Part shown: piece after piece, positions 24,507 through 32,652 of the stretch
How the letters are laid out: each line of letters opens with the position of its first letter
Position numbering within the stretch: the stretch's first letter is position 1
Assembly (NCBI GenBank): GCA_937136425.1
Contig: CAKZON010000111.1
Span: 1 to 60,643, forward strand
DNA: 60,643 nt
Direction of reading: 5' to 3'
Source of the DNA: an uncultured Crocinitomix sp.
GTDB taxonomy: Bacteria > Bacteroidota > Bacteroidia > Flavobacteriales_D > Crocinitomicaceae
The notes under the pieces: model-generated
The model's input: the letters and a program-made list of their open reading frames with translations, nothing else
Told to the model about the DNA's origin: nothing
Databases searched by the model: none
Program-made: the position numbers and the translations under genes

Positions 24507-25424
24507 ATGACGAATAATTTAAGATCAAATATACCGAATTTGCTGATGTTGATAAAGCCGAAACACTTTGGTTTTAATTCTCAAACTGCAGTTTCTAATC
24601 ATTTTCAGAATAATTCTGATGTTGAGAACTTGAATGCTTTAGTAAAAAAATCATTTAATGGTATTTTAAAAGTATTTGATGAGGTGAATATTCCTTATCA
24701 TGTTTTTGAAGATCAAGATGATTCTTCTCCTGATGCCGTTTTTTCTAATAATTGGATTTCAACAGATCCTCTTGGCCGCGTAACGCTTTACCCAATGTGT
24801 AGCGAAAACAGGCGGAAAGAAGTACGGATGGACGTTGTAAGTTGGGTGCAGAATAGAGTTAATGTTACGGAATTAATTGATTTATCAAATGAGGTTAACA
24901 AAGACAGGTTTTTAGAAGGAACAGGCTCAATTATATTTGATCATTTTTCAAAAACAGCCTTTGCTTGTGAATCTGTTCGTACAAATATGCAATTGTTCGA
25001 ATTTTACTGTAAAAAAATTGGATATAAACCAGTCTCATTTGAAAGCCTAGATTTGAATGGTAATGCAATTTATCATACAAATGTAATGCTGTCAATTGCA
25101 GAAAAATATTGCATTATAAATCTAGATTCAATTCAAAATCAGCTAGAAAAAAGTTTTTGTAAAATAGCTTTAGAGAAAGCAGGGAAACAGGTAATTACAA
25201 TTTCATTCTCACAAATGAATGCGTTTGCAGCAAATGTTTTAGAGGTTAAAAATAAATTGAATGAATCTTGCTTAATCATGAGCCAATCTGCTTACAACTG
25301 TTTGGAAAATCCTCAAATAAAAAGCATAGAACAATACTCTAAAATTGTAGTTGTTGATGTAGGTGTTTTTGAAGAAATAGGTGGTGGAGGAATTCGTTGT
25401 ATGTTAACAGGATTACACGTTTAA
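24507..25424 (+). CDS. ctlX: CtlX-type citrulline/arginine-deiminase-fold hydrolase
   Basis: The protein has the guanidino-group-modifying fold of arginine deiminases and amidinotransferases. The family start 'LLMLIKPKHFGFNSQTAVSN' and the end 'EEIGGGGIRCMLTGLH', with catalytic Cys298, are clear, and 'FLEGTGSIIFDH' carries the conserved Glu/Asp region. CtlX members are described as citrulline-utilisation hydrolases. The ATG at 24507 gives 305 residues; the next Met, at 24546, would give 292 and leaves the family motif intact, so it is an alternative start. The stop shares a TTAA palindrome with the convergent gene. The gene stands alone on this strand. Confidence 0.82.
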   Translation: MTNNLRSNIPNLLMLIKPKHFGFNSQTAVSNHFQNNSDVENLNALVKKSFNGILKVFDEVNIPYHVFEDQDDSSPDAVFSNNWISTDPLGRVTLYPMCSENRRKEVRMDVVSWVQNRVNVTELIDLSNEVNKDRFLEGTGSIIFDHFSKTAFACESVRTNMQLFEFYCKKIGYKPVSFESLDLNGNAIYHTNVMLSIAEKYCIINLDSIQNQLEKSFCKIALEKAGKQVITISFSQMNAFAANVLEVKNKLNESCLIMSQSAYNCLENPQIKSIEQYSKIVVVDVGVFEEIGGGGIRCMLTGLHV

Positions 25425-26005
25425 CCTAGGTACCAATAAAAGCCCATTTTAACATGAAGCTGTGGGTGGATTATAAAAGACAAAGGCATGTTTGGATTTC
25501 CAATAAAATCATACATCAACATGATTTGATAATGCGCTCTGTTACCTAATCCATTAGCATAACCCAAGCCTGCCATAAAAGCAGGAACATTTACTCTGTT
25601 TTCTAGCGGGTCTGTTTCGAAATCTACCGTATTATATAAATCAAATTCAGTTTGCATTACTATTTGCTCAATTGGGCGGAAGCGCGCAAAAACTCCTCCA
25701 CCAAATGAACTGAAACTATAGGTTGCGTTGACGTATCGAACGCGCAATAATTGATACATTGTGCTAAGACCAGCAGAGAATTTTGGTGTGATGTCATAAC
25801 CTATTTGCGGAGATAAATAAATAAAACTAGATCCTGTTCGGAAGGAAAGGTTTGCCTCACCACCTACATAAATCTTTTTCTTTAGCTCAAACCAGTTAAC
25901 ACTAGATGGTGTATCTGTTGTGTCATTTTTGATATCATCAATATCATATTGGCCAAAAACTCCTAATGTAAGGAACAACCCGAGTACTAAAAAAAGTGTT
26001 TTCAT
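25421..26005 (-). CDS. Small outer-membrane beta-barrel-like protein
   Basis: A 194-residue exported protein with a signal peptide (about 1-18, ending 'GVFGQ') and then alternating aromatic strands such as 'KKIYVGGEANLSFRTGSSFI' and 'YLSPQIGYDITPKFSAGLST', ending 'VKMGFYWYLG'. This is the pattern of small outer-membrane barrels of the OmpW/opacity type. I do not recognise a specific family. The start overlaps the upstream esterase gene by 4 bp, so it is translationally coupled to it. Confidence 0.75.
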   Translation of the reverse strand: MKTLFLVLGLFLTLGVFGQYDIDDIKNDTTDTPSSVNWFELKKKIYVGGEANLSFRTGSSFIYLSPQIGYDITPKFSAGLSTMYQLLRVRYVNATYSFSSFGGGVFARFRPIEQIVMQTEFDLYNTVDFETDPLENRVNVPAFMAGLGYANGLGNRAHYQIMLMYDFIGNPNMPLSFIIHPQLHVKMGFYWYLG

Positions 26006-26640
26006 TGCAATAGTTTTATCAAAAGATCTGAATTAATGGCGTGATTTCCTTCAAATTTAACGAATTCAAATTGGATATGTTCGTTGTTGAGTGCTTTATG
26101 ATATTCTTGAGCCCGCTCAATTGAGGTATATTCATCAGCAGTGCCAATAATAAAATAGTTTTTTAGTGTTGTAAATTTTAGTTTTGCTGCGGGATCCATG
26201 TCTGGAGGAAAAACAGCTGCCCACAACATAAATACATCAAATTGATGTTTGCCATAACCAATCCAACGAGATGCTGTTGCGCCACCTTGCGAAAATCCTA
26301 GCAACGTTTTGGAGTGAAAAGAATGAAGACTGTTAACTTCTGTCATTAGTGCATCCAAAAAAGAAATATAATCACTAATATCTGTTAAACGATCTTCTTT
26401 TGTCATCCATGATGCTCCAACACGGCCGCTGGTTCCGGCTTTATAAAAACGGTGCAGCCCTTCTGGGCAAATCACAAAATATTTGTCAGGATCAAGAACA
26501 TGAAATTTGCGAATAAAAAATTCTGCCAATTGCCCGTAGCCATGCAATGCAATTAAGAGATGCTCTGCCGTATCTTGGTTGCCATAGGTGAAATAGCGGC
26601 CTGATTTTTCAAATTTAATATGTCCTTCTTTCGCCTTCAT
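26002..26640 (-). CDS. Phospholipase/carboxylesterase family alpha/beta hydrolase
   Basis: A 212-residue cytoplasmic alpha/beta hydrolase. The nucleophile elbow is 'LLGFSQGGATASRW' (Ser in G-F-S-Q-G), the oxyanion region is 'ALHGYGQLAEFF', the acid is likely in 'IIGTADEYTS', and the His is in 'FEGNHAINSD'. This is the pattern of the carboxylesterase/thioesterase group (YpfH/LYPLA type). The substrate is unknown. It lies 21 bp downstream of another alpha/beta hydrolase and overlaps the barrel gene, so the three probably form one transcript. Confidence 0.85.
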   Translation of the reverse strand: MKAKEGHIKFEKSGRYFTYGNQDTAEHLLIALHGYGQLAEFFIRKFHVLDPDKYFVICPEGLHRFYKAGTSGRVGASWMTKEDRLTDISDYISFLDALMTEVNSLHSFHSKTLLGFSQGGATASRWIGYGKHQFDVFMLWAAVFPPDMDPAAKLKFTTLKNYFIIGTADEYTSIERAQEYHKALNNEHIQFEFVKFEGNHAINSDLLIKLLQ

Positions 26641-26661
26641 CTTATATTAACTTCAGTTAAA

Positions 26662-27399
26662 TTAAAAGTCCTTTAAAAACTGCGTTACTTGTAATAACGT
26701 TTCTTTTTGTTTTTCCTTGTGCGGTGCATGGTTGCAATTGTCAGGAATAAATTTTGATGTTTTTCCTGTAGTTTGTTTAGCAATGGTGTCCACTTGCTTT
26801 AATGAACCATATTGGTCATCCTTTCCTTGAATGATTAACTGAGGACAGCTAATATGATGTAGGATTTCTGTGATATTCCAATCTCGAAACTTAGGGTTGA
26901 GCCAAATATTATTCCATGCAAAAAATACCTCTTGAAAACGTTCTCCGTGATATTTTTTTAATCCGTCAAATTTTCCTTGATGAAAATAGGGGAGCGCTGC
27001 ACGAACACCATCAACTGTTATGTCCTCAACAAATACATGAGCAGCTTCAGTAATTAGTCCCGTTATTTTGGATGGGTTATTGGCCGAATAGATAAGCGCA
27101 ATACTTCCTCCGTCAGAATGTCCATATAAAAATAAGTTATAATTTTCAGGAATTAAGGTTGCAATAACCTCCTCTAATTCTTCTGCCCCTTGTTCTAAAT
27201 AATTGATTGATCTGTCCTCTAAAGATCCTGGCGACTTTCCATATCCACGGCGGTCATATACCAATCCATAACTATTTGTTGCTTCACAAACTGATTCAGG
27301 AAATGTTTTCCATTGTGCTATAGACCCTAAACCTTCATGTAAAAATATAATGAGTTTTTTTGCTGTTGGATTACCAATAAAAACATGATTCAATGCCAT
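26662..27399 (-). CDS. Alpha/beta hydrolase
   Basis: A 245-residue cytoplasmic alpha/beta hydrolase starting at the ATG at 27399; a TTG four codons upstream is a less likely start. The oxyanion motif 'IFLHEGLGSIAQWKTFPESV' contains H-E-G-L-G, as in aminoacrylate/esterase relatives. The nucleophile is in 'FLYGHSDGGSIAL', the acid near 'IIQGKDDQYGS' and the His in 'DNCNHAPHKEK'. All three catalytic residues are present. No substrate can be named. It is the first gene of the minus-strand run with the esterase and barrel genes. Confidence 0.85.
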   Translation of the reverse strand: MALNHVFIGNPTAKKLIIFLHEGLGSIAQWKTFPESVCEATNSYGLVYDRRGYGKSPGSLEDRSINYLEQGAEELEEVIATLIPENYNLFLYGHSDGGSIALIYSANNPSKITGLITEAAHVFVEDITVDGVRAALPYFHQGKFDGLKKYHGERFQEVFFAWNNIWLNPKFRDWNITEILHHISCPQLIIQGKDDQYGSLKQVDTIAKQTTGKTSKFIPDNCNHAPHKEKQKETLLQVTQFLKDF

Positions 27400-27423
27400 A
27401 TAGAATCGCAAATTTTAGTCAAT

Positions 27424-27454
27424 AAAAAACCCGTCCTAATAGTATTAAGACGGG
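27424..27454 (-). terminator. Terminator of the lpx-efp operon
   Basis: Arms CCCGTCCTAAT and ATTAAGACGGG pair with one mismatch, and a run of six T follows on the minus strand. It lies 18 bases behind the efp stop. Confidence 0.9.
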
Positions 27455-27471
27455 CTATTAATTTGTTTTAC

Positions 27472-28038
27472 TTATGATTTGATTCGCTCAGAATATTCTC
27501 CTTTACGCGTATCAACTTTAATTTTGTCTCCAATATTGATGAAAAGAGGAACTTTAATTTCAGCACCAGTATCAATTTTTGCAGGTTTTAAAGTGTTAGT
27601 AGCTGTATCACCTTTAACACCAGGTTCTGTATAAGTTACTTCAGTATCAATATAGAATGGTAGTTCAACCGTTAGCGGTAACTCTTCCTCGGCGTGAAAT
27701 TGAATTGTACAAACAGCGCCTTCTTGTAAAAATAGCGGAGTGTCAATCATACTTCCGTTAATATATATTTGCTCGTAAGTTTCAGTATTCATAAAGTGAA
27801 AACCGTCCCCTTCAGGGTATAGATATTGATAATTTCTTGTTTCAATACGAACAATGTCAATTTTATGTCCTGCTGAAAAAGTATTGTCAACAATTTTACC
27901 CGTTTCAATGTAGCGTAATTTTGTTCTAACAAAAGCAGGGCCTTTACCTGGTTTAACATGTTGGAATTCTACAACAGAAACAATTTTTCCATTGTACATC
28001 ATGCATAAGCCATTTTTTATATCTGAAGTATTTGCCAT
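27472..28038 (-). CDS. efp: Translation elongation factor P
   Basis: EF-P relieves ribosome stalling at polyproline stretches. The 188-residue protein has the three barrel domains. The N-terminal tip loop 'HVKPGKGPAFVRTKLR' places Lys32 where the modified residue sits, and the C-terminal OB domain reads 'VKGDTATNTLKPAKIDTGAE' and 'IKVDTRKGEYSERI'. Length and motifs are standard. It is the last gene of the lpxD-lpxC/fabZ-lpxA-efp run, 10 bp behind lpxA, and a terminator follows. Confidence 0.96.
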   Translation of the reverse strand: MANTSDIKNGLCMMYNGKIVSVVEFQHVKPGKGPAFVRTKLRYIETGKIVDNTFSAGHKIDIVRIETRNYQYLYPEGDGFHFMNTETYEQIYINGSMIDTPLFLQEGAVCTIQFHAEEELPLTVELPFYIDTEVTYTEPGVKGDTATNTLKPAKIDTGAEIKVPLFINIGDKIKVDTRKGEYSERIKS

Positions 28039-28048
28039 AATTTCTTTG

Positions 28049-28825
28049 TTATAAAGGACCTTTAATAATTCCTTTTTTTGATTCTTGTATAAATTCTAAA
28101 ACGATTCTCTTTTCTTCGCAGTCTGGTATTTCCGATTCAATTGATTTAACACCATTTGAAACAGAGTTGTTCAATATAAACAAATTCCGGTAGATGTCTT
28201 CAATCATTTTCAAACTCTCATCAGTTAAACCTCTTCGCCTTAACCCAATGGCATTTACGCCAGCATAAGTTAAAGGTTCACGTGCAACACGGATAAAAGG
28301 AGGAACATTTTTACGAACACTTGTCATACCTGCTACAAAAGCGTGTTTTCCAATTCTAACGAATTGTTGTACACCACACATTCCTTCAACAATTGCCCAG
28401 TCCTCAATAATTACGTGACCAGAAATTCCAGTGCTATTGGCAATAACAACATTGTTCCCTATTGTACAATCATGTCCAATATGTACATAACACATTAAAA
28501 GGCAGTTTTTACCAATAGATGTTTTTAGTTTGTCATCAGTACCTCTATGAATGGTAACACATTCTCTAATAATAGTATTGTCACCAATTTCAGTGGTAGT
28601 GTATTCACCTCTAAACTTTAAATCCTGCGGTACAGCAGAAATTACTGCGCCTGGGTAGATTTGAACGTTTTTACCAATTCGTGCTCCAGGATATATGGTG
28701 ACATTTGGTCCAATAACGGTTCCTTCGCCAATCTCTACATCTTCGTAAATAGTAGAAAAGGATTCAATTGTAACATTGTCACCAATTTTAGCCTCAGGGC
28801 TAATATTTGCTAGTTTACTTATCAT
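28049..28825 (-). CDS. lpxA: Acyl-ACP:UDP-N-acetylglucosamine O-acyltransferase LpxA
   Basis: LpxA adds a 3-hydroxyacyl chain to UDP-GlcNAc, the first step of lipid A synthesis in the cytoplasm. The 258 residues form the left-handed beta-helix with many hexapeptide repeats ('IGEGTVIGPNVTIYPGARIG'). Family motifs are 'GAVISAVPQDLKF', 'ECVTIHRGT' and 'CYVHIGHDCTIGNNVVIAN', with the catalytic His in 'CYVHIGHD', and 'NAIGLRRRGLTDE' near the C-terminal helices. It overlaps lpxC/fabZ by 4 bp. Confidence 0.96.
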   Translation of the reverse strand: MISKLANISPEAKIGDNVTIESFSTIYEDVEIGEGTVIGPNVTIYPGARIGKNVQIYPGAVISAVPQDLKFRGEYTTTEIGDNTIIRECVTIHRGTDDKLKTSIGKNCLLMCYVHIGHDCTIGNNVVIANSTGISGHVIIEDWAIVEGMCGVQQFVRIGKHAFVAGMTSVRKNVPPFIRVAREPLTYAGVNAIGLRRRGLTDESLKMIEDIYRNLFILNNSVSNGVKSIESEIPDCEEKRIVLEFIQESKKGIIKGPL

Positions 28826-30225
28826 TCAGTTTTATCTTTCACAACTTGTGCCAACATCTCTGCTTCCATTACTACTTTGCCATTTACATAGGCTTGTCCG
28901 CCCATGTTTACCAAACCTCTTCTGATTGGAGAGAGTAGTTTTAAGTCAAAAATTACAGTGTCACCTGGGCGAACCATGTTTTTAAATTTCACTTTATCAA
29001 TTTTCATGAAATAGGTCGAATAAAGATGTGGATCTTCTACTTTGTCTAAAGCAAAAATTCCACCTACTTGCGCCATTGCTTCAATCTGGTATACCCCAGG
29101 AAAAATTGGATTATTAGGGAAGTGTCCTGTGAACTGAGGTTCGTTCATTGTGACATTTTTTACGCCTACAATTCCATCTTCCGTAATTTCCATTACTTTG
29201 TCTACTAACAAGAATGGGTAACGGTGCGGTAGCATTTTTTCAATTGCAACAATATCGTAAAGAGGTGTTTTTTCTAAATCGAAAAATTTACCTTTTTTCT
29301 CCATTTTACGTGCATGCTCTTTTAAGAGTTTAGCAAAACGTACGTTTCCTCCATGTCCTGGACGAGCAGCTAAAATATGCCCTTTAATTGGACGACCTAA
29401 TAAAGCTAAATCACCAACAATATCTAATAATTTATGTCTTGCAGGTTCATTTTCAAAATGCAGTTTAGTATGGTTTAGCGTACCTATACCGTCAACAGTA
29501 ACAGATAAGTCTTCTTTTCCTAAAAGCTTTGCTAAACGATCCAATTCTTCTTGCTTTATATTTTCTCTTTCGATTAATACAATTGCATTGTCTAAATCCC
29601 CTCCTTTAATGAGGTCATTCATAGCTAAGTATTCCAACTCACGTAAAAACACAAATGTTCTACATTTTGCAATTTCCTCAGGAAAATCATTGATGCTGTA
29701 CATACTTGCATGCTGCGTACCCAATACTGGCGATTTATAGTCTACCATTACAGTAAGACGATATTGCGTATCAGGAATAGCTAAAAATTCGATTCCTTTT
29801 TCAGCATCTTCCCATTTAATATTTTCATCAAGAATAAGGTAGTTACGTTCGGCGTTTTGCTCAGTTAAACCCGTTTTTTGAATCGCTTCAACAAAAGGAT
29901 ATGAACTACCGTCCATAATTGGAACTTCTGGAGCATCCAATGTAATTAAAGCATTGTCAACTTGCATTGCGTATAATGCCGCTAAAATGTGCTCAGTTGT
30001 ATAAACTTTTCCACCGTTTTGTTCAAGAGTTGTTCCTCGAGCAGTTGAAACTACATTGTCAGGATCAGCCTTGATAATAGGTTTATCCTCTAAATCAACT
30101 CTTTGAAATTTGTAACCATGATTTTCAGGTGCGGGATGAATTGTTAGGTTAACAATTTCTCCTGTGTGAAGTCCTACCCCTGAAAGGGCGATTTCACCGT
30201 TAAGTGTGTGTTGCTTATCAGCCAT
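28822..30225 (-). CDS. lpxC-fabZ: Bifunctional UDP-3-O-acyl-GlcNAc deacetylase / 3-hydroxyacyl-ACP dehydratase
   Basis: One 467-residue chain joins two enzymes. Residues ~1-300 are LpxC, the zinc deacetylase that commits lipid A synthesis: 'VYTTEHILAALYAMQVDNAL' holds the first zinc His and 'ENEPARHKLLDIVGDLALLG' the other ligands. Residues ~310-467 are FabZ, a fatty-acid dehydratase: 'MLPHRYPFLLVDKV' and 'GHFPNNPIFPGVYQIEAMAQ' carry the active His and Glu. This fusion is characteristic of the Bacteroidota and supports the phylum assignment. The gene overlaps lpxD by 8 bp and lpxA by 4 bp, so all are co-translated. Confidence 0.96.
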   Translation of the reverse strand: MADKQHTLNGEIALSGVGLHTGEIVNLTIHPAPENHGYKFQRVDLEDKPIIKADPDNVVSTARGTTLEQNGGKVYTTEHILAALYAMQVDNALITLDAPEVPIMDGSSYPFVEAIQKTGLTEQNAERNYLILDENIKWEDAEKGIEFLAIPDTQYRLTVMVDYKSPVLGTQHASMYSINDFPEEIAKCRTFVFLRELEYLAMNDLIKGGDLDNAIVLIERENIKQEELDRLAKLLGKEDLSVTVDGIGTLNHTKLHFENEPARHKLLDIVGDLALLGRPIKGHILAARPGHGGNVRFAKLLKEHARKMEKKGKFFDLEKTPLYDIVAIEKMLPHRYPFLLVDKVMEITEDGIVGVKNVTMNEPQFTGHFPNNPIFPGVYQIEAMAQVGGIFALDKVEDPHLYSTYFMKIDKVKFKNMVRPGDTVIFDLKLLSPIRRGLVNMGGQAYVNGKVVMEAEMLAQVVKDKTE

Positions 30226-31279
30226 TCGACTTGAGATTATTTTCTTTTAATTTTTTCAATTCATTCTCCACCTCGCGCAGGCGATCCAGAATTTGTGGTA
30301 ATCTTCTGAATCCCATATAAGATTTTTTATAGTCCTCTGCCTCATAAGCAGGAGAACCTAAAAGCATTGTTCCTTCTTTTTTTATTGTTTTTGGCACTCC
30401 AGCTTGCGCACCAATCATTGTGCCATCTGCTAAACTAATATGTCCAACAACTCCAACTTGTCCACCTACCATCATATTCTTGCCTAATTTGGTTGATCCT
30501 GCGATACCCGCTTGAGCAGCCATTACAGTATTGTCGCCTATAACTACGTTATGCCCTATCTGAACCAAATTATCTAGTTTAACTCCCTTCTTGATAATAG
30601 TCGAACCTAATGTTGCTCTATCAATACAAGTGTTCGCTCCAATCTCAACATGATCTTCCAAAATTACATTTCCAATTTGTGGAACTTTTTGGTAGTTGTT
30701 TTCAGAATTAGGTGCGAAACCAAAACCGTCCGCTCCAATAATTACCCCAGAGTGTATCGTGCAAGATTTTCCAATTGTACAATCTCTATAAACTTTAACA
30801 CCTGCAAAAATTTTCGTTTCAGCTCCAACTTTTACATTGTCACCGATATAAGAATTAGGGTATATATGTGCGCCATCTTCAATTATAGCGCCAGCACTGA
30901 TATAGGCAAAAGCACCAATATAAACATCTTTTCCAATGGTTGCAGATTCAGCGACATAACTCATTTGCTCAATTTCAGGAGCCTTAGCCATGGCTTGGTC
31001 ATACATGCCCAATAGCTTTGCAAAGCAACTGTATGCTTCTTCAACCTTAATTAAGGTTACGTTTGCGTTTATCTCCTTTTGAGGTTCAAAACTTTTATTG
31101 ACGATTACAATTGAAGCTTGCGTTGAGTATATGTGCTCTTCATATTTAGGGTTCGCTAAAAAAGATAAAGTACCTGCTTTACCCTCCTCAATTTTTGATA
31201 AACCATTTACTGTTGTGTCTGGATTACCGACGATATCTCCCTCCAATAAGGCCGCAATTTGCTGTGCTGAAAATTCCAT
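30218..31279 (-). CDS. lpxD: UDP-3-O-acylglucosamine N-acyltransferase LpxD
   Basis: LpxD adds the N-linked acyl chain in the third step of lipid A synthesis. The 353-residue protein has the uridine-binding N-terminal domain ('MEFSAQQIAALLEGDIVGNP'), a long hexapeptide beta-helix, and the family motif 'GFGFAPNSENNYQKVPQIG' followed by 'VLEDHVEIGANTCIDRATLG'. The catalytic His is probably that in 'VQIGHNVVIGDN'. It is the first gene of its operon. A perfect -7 box ends 5 bases before the ATG. Confidence 0.95.
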   Translation of the reverse strand: MEFSAQQIAALLEGDIVGNPDTTVNGLSKIEEGKAGTLSFLANPKYEEHIYSTQASIVIVNKSFEPQKEINANVTLIKVEEAYSCFAKLLGMYDQAMAKAPEIEQMSYVAESATIGKDVYIGAFAYISAGAIIEDGAHIYPNSYIGDNVKVGAETKIFAGVKVYRDCTIGKSCTIHSGVIIGADGFGFAPNSENNYQKVPQIGNVILEDHVEIGANTCIDRATLGSTIIKKGVKLDNLVQIGHNVVIGDNTVMAAQAGIAGSTKLGKNMMVGGQVGVVGHISLADGTMIGAQAGVPKTIKKEGTMLLGSPAYEAEDYKKSYMGFRRLPQILDRLREVENELKKLKENNLKSNG

Positions 31280-31284
31280 TATGC

Positions 31285-31292
31285 CAAAATTA
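31285..31292 (-). promoter_or_regulatory. TAnnTTTG -7 box of lpxD
   Basis: TAATTTTG on the minus strand is a perfect -7 match and ends 5 bases before the lpxD ATG, again predicting a transcript with almost no leader. No clear TTTG -33 box is seen at the usual spacing. Confidence 0.5.
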
Positions 31293-31366
31293 ATAATTAA
31301 TACTGCGAAGGGTTACCCATATACACGAAGTTTTCAACAAATCGTTTGATAAAACCTTAAAAAAAA

Positions 31367-32611
31367 TTAGTCCGTTTTTGTATATGAAAGGTAAAATTTT
31401 TCTACTGGAGTAGACAATGCCGCAATGTTCAGGTTGTCAGATGCCTTTGCTAAGTCAAGTATATCACCATTTCTAAGCTTTATGATGATTTGTTTGTACT
31501 TCTCATCATAAGCACTATTAACAAGCTTTTCGCTTTTTATAAAATAATGGGTCTCATCTTCAGAAATTCCAAGTTTTGCTTGAATATTCTTTGTTATTTC
31601 AGAAATTCTTTCTTGCGGAAAAGGTTCGTTAGAAATGTTTGTTTTAAATAATTGACGCGAAGCAATGTCTTTGCAAAGTTTTGAAAGGATTTTGTCCTCG
31701 CAAGATTGCCAAACTTTTAAAGAAGTACTAATGTCGCTATCATCAATCAGAGCAAAATTTTCAAGCATTGTATCATTTTGCTTAAACTGGTCAAATGTAA
31801 CGTCCTCCTTTAAAAACACTTTTAAGCTTGGACTGGCAAATAAATCCATTCCTTGTTTATAGAGGTGCTTGGCGCGTTTAAGAATACTTGTGAGCATAAA
31901 TTCAGATGAAACTACTGTTTTATGCATGTAAACTTGCCAATACATAATTCGGCGAGCTCCAATAAAATTTTCAATCGAATAGATACCCTTCTCCTCAATT
32001 ACTAAATTGTTATTGGAAACATTTAGCATGGTTATAATTCTATCACTACCAACTACACCTTCAGAAACTCCAGTGAAATAACTATCACGTTGCAAATAAT
32101 CTAATCGGTCCATGTCTAACTGACCTGAAACTAATTGGTGTAAGAATGATTTATGATAACTATTTTCAAAAATTGCAATGCCCATGTCTAATCGACCATT
32201 GAATTCTTGATTTAAGCGTTGCATAAACAATAACGACACTTCTTCATGATGAATTTCATTGAGAAGAGAATGTTCTAACGTATGCGAAAATGGGCCATGG
32301 CCAATATCATGTAAAAGAATTGCAATTGTAGCGCCTAGTTTTTCTTCAGGTGTAATTTCTACTCCCTTTGAACGCAAAACGTCTATTGCCTCAATCATTA
32401 GGTACATTGCGCCAAGTGCATGGTGAAAACGTGTGTGGTTGGCTCCAGGGTAAACTAAATGAGAAAGTCCCAGCTGTTTAATTCTCCTAAGGCGTTGAAA
32501 GAAAGGGTGTTCTATTAAATCGAATATTAATTCGTCCGGGATTGTAATAAAACCATGTACCGGATCGTTAATAATTTTTCTTTTGTTGTGCGTGCTACTA
32601 TGCAATTTCAA
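31367..32611 (-). CDS. HD-domain phosphohydrolase (dGTPase-like)
   Basis: The 414-residue protein belongs to the HD superfamily close to deoxynucleotide triphosphohydrolases (SAMHD1/YdhJ-like). The start 'KIINDPVHGFITIPDELIFD' is the family pattern. Metal ligands are visible in 'NHTRFHHALGAMYLM' and 'ATIAILLHDIGHGPFSHTLE', and 'SGQLDMDRLDYLQRDSYFTG' carries the later His-Asp region. Such enzymes cut dNTPs or related nucleotides. No ATG is available at the right place: the frame opens with TAA, ATT, AAT, CAT, then TTG at 32611, taken as the start. It is divergent from porX with 41 bp between. Confidence 0.88.
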   Translation of the reverse strand: MKLHSSTHNKRKIINDPVHGFITIPDELIFDLIEHPFFQRLRRIKQLGLSHLVYPGANHTRFHHALGAMYLMIEAIDVLRSKGVEITPEEKLGATIAILLHDIGHGPFSHTLEHSLLNEIHHEEVSLLFMQRLNQEFNGRLDMGIAIFENSYHKSFLHQLVSGQLDMDRLDYLQRDSYFTGVSEGVVGSDRIITMLNVSNNNLVIEEKGIYSIENFIGARRIMYWQVYMHKTVVSSEFMLTSILKRAKHLYKQGMDLFASPSLKVFLKEDVTFDQFKQNDTMLENFALIDDSDISTSLKVWQSCEDKILSKLCKDIASRQLFKTNISNEPFPQERISEITKNIQAKLGISEDETHYFIKSEKLVNSAYDEKYKQIIIKLRNGDILDLAKASDNLNIAALSTPVEKFYLSYTKTD

Positions 32612-32629
32612 ATGATTAATTTAACACTC

Positions 32630-32637
32630 CAAAACTA
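32630..32637 (-). promoter_or_regulatory. TAnnTTTG -7 box of the HD gene
   Basis: TAGTTTTG on the minus strand is a perfect -7 match, 18 bases before the proposed TTG start. Its upstream -33 region would fall inside the first codons of porX. Confidence 0.45.
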
Positions 32638-32652
32638 ACTAAAAATAAAGAT

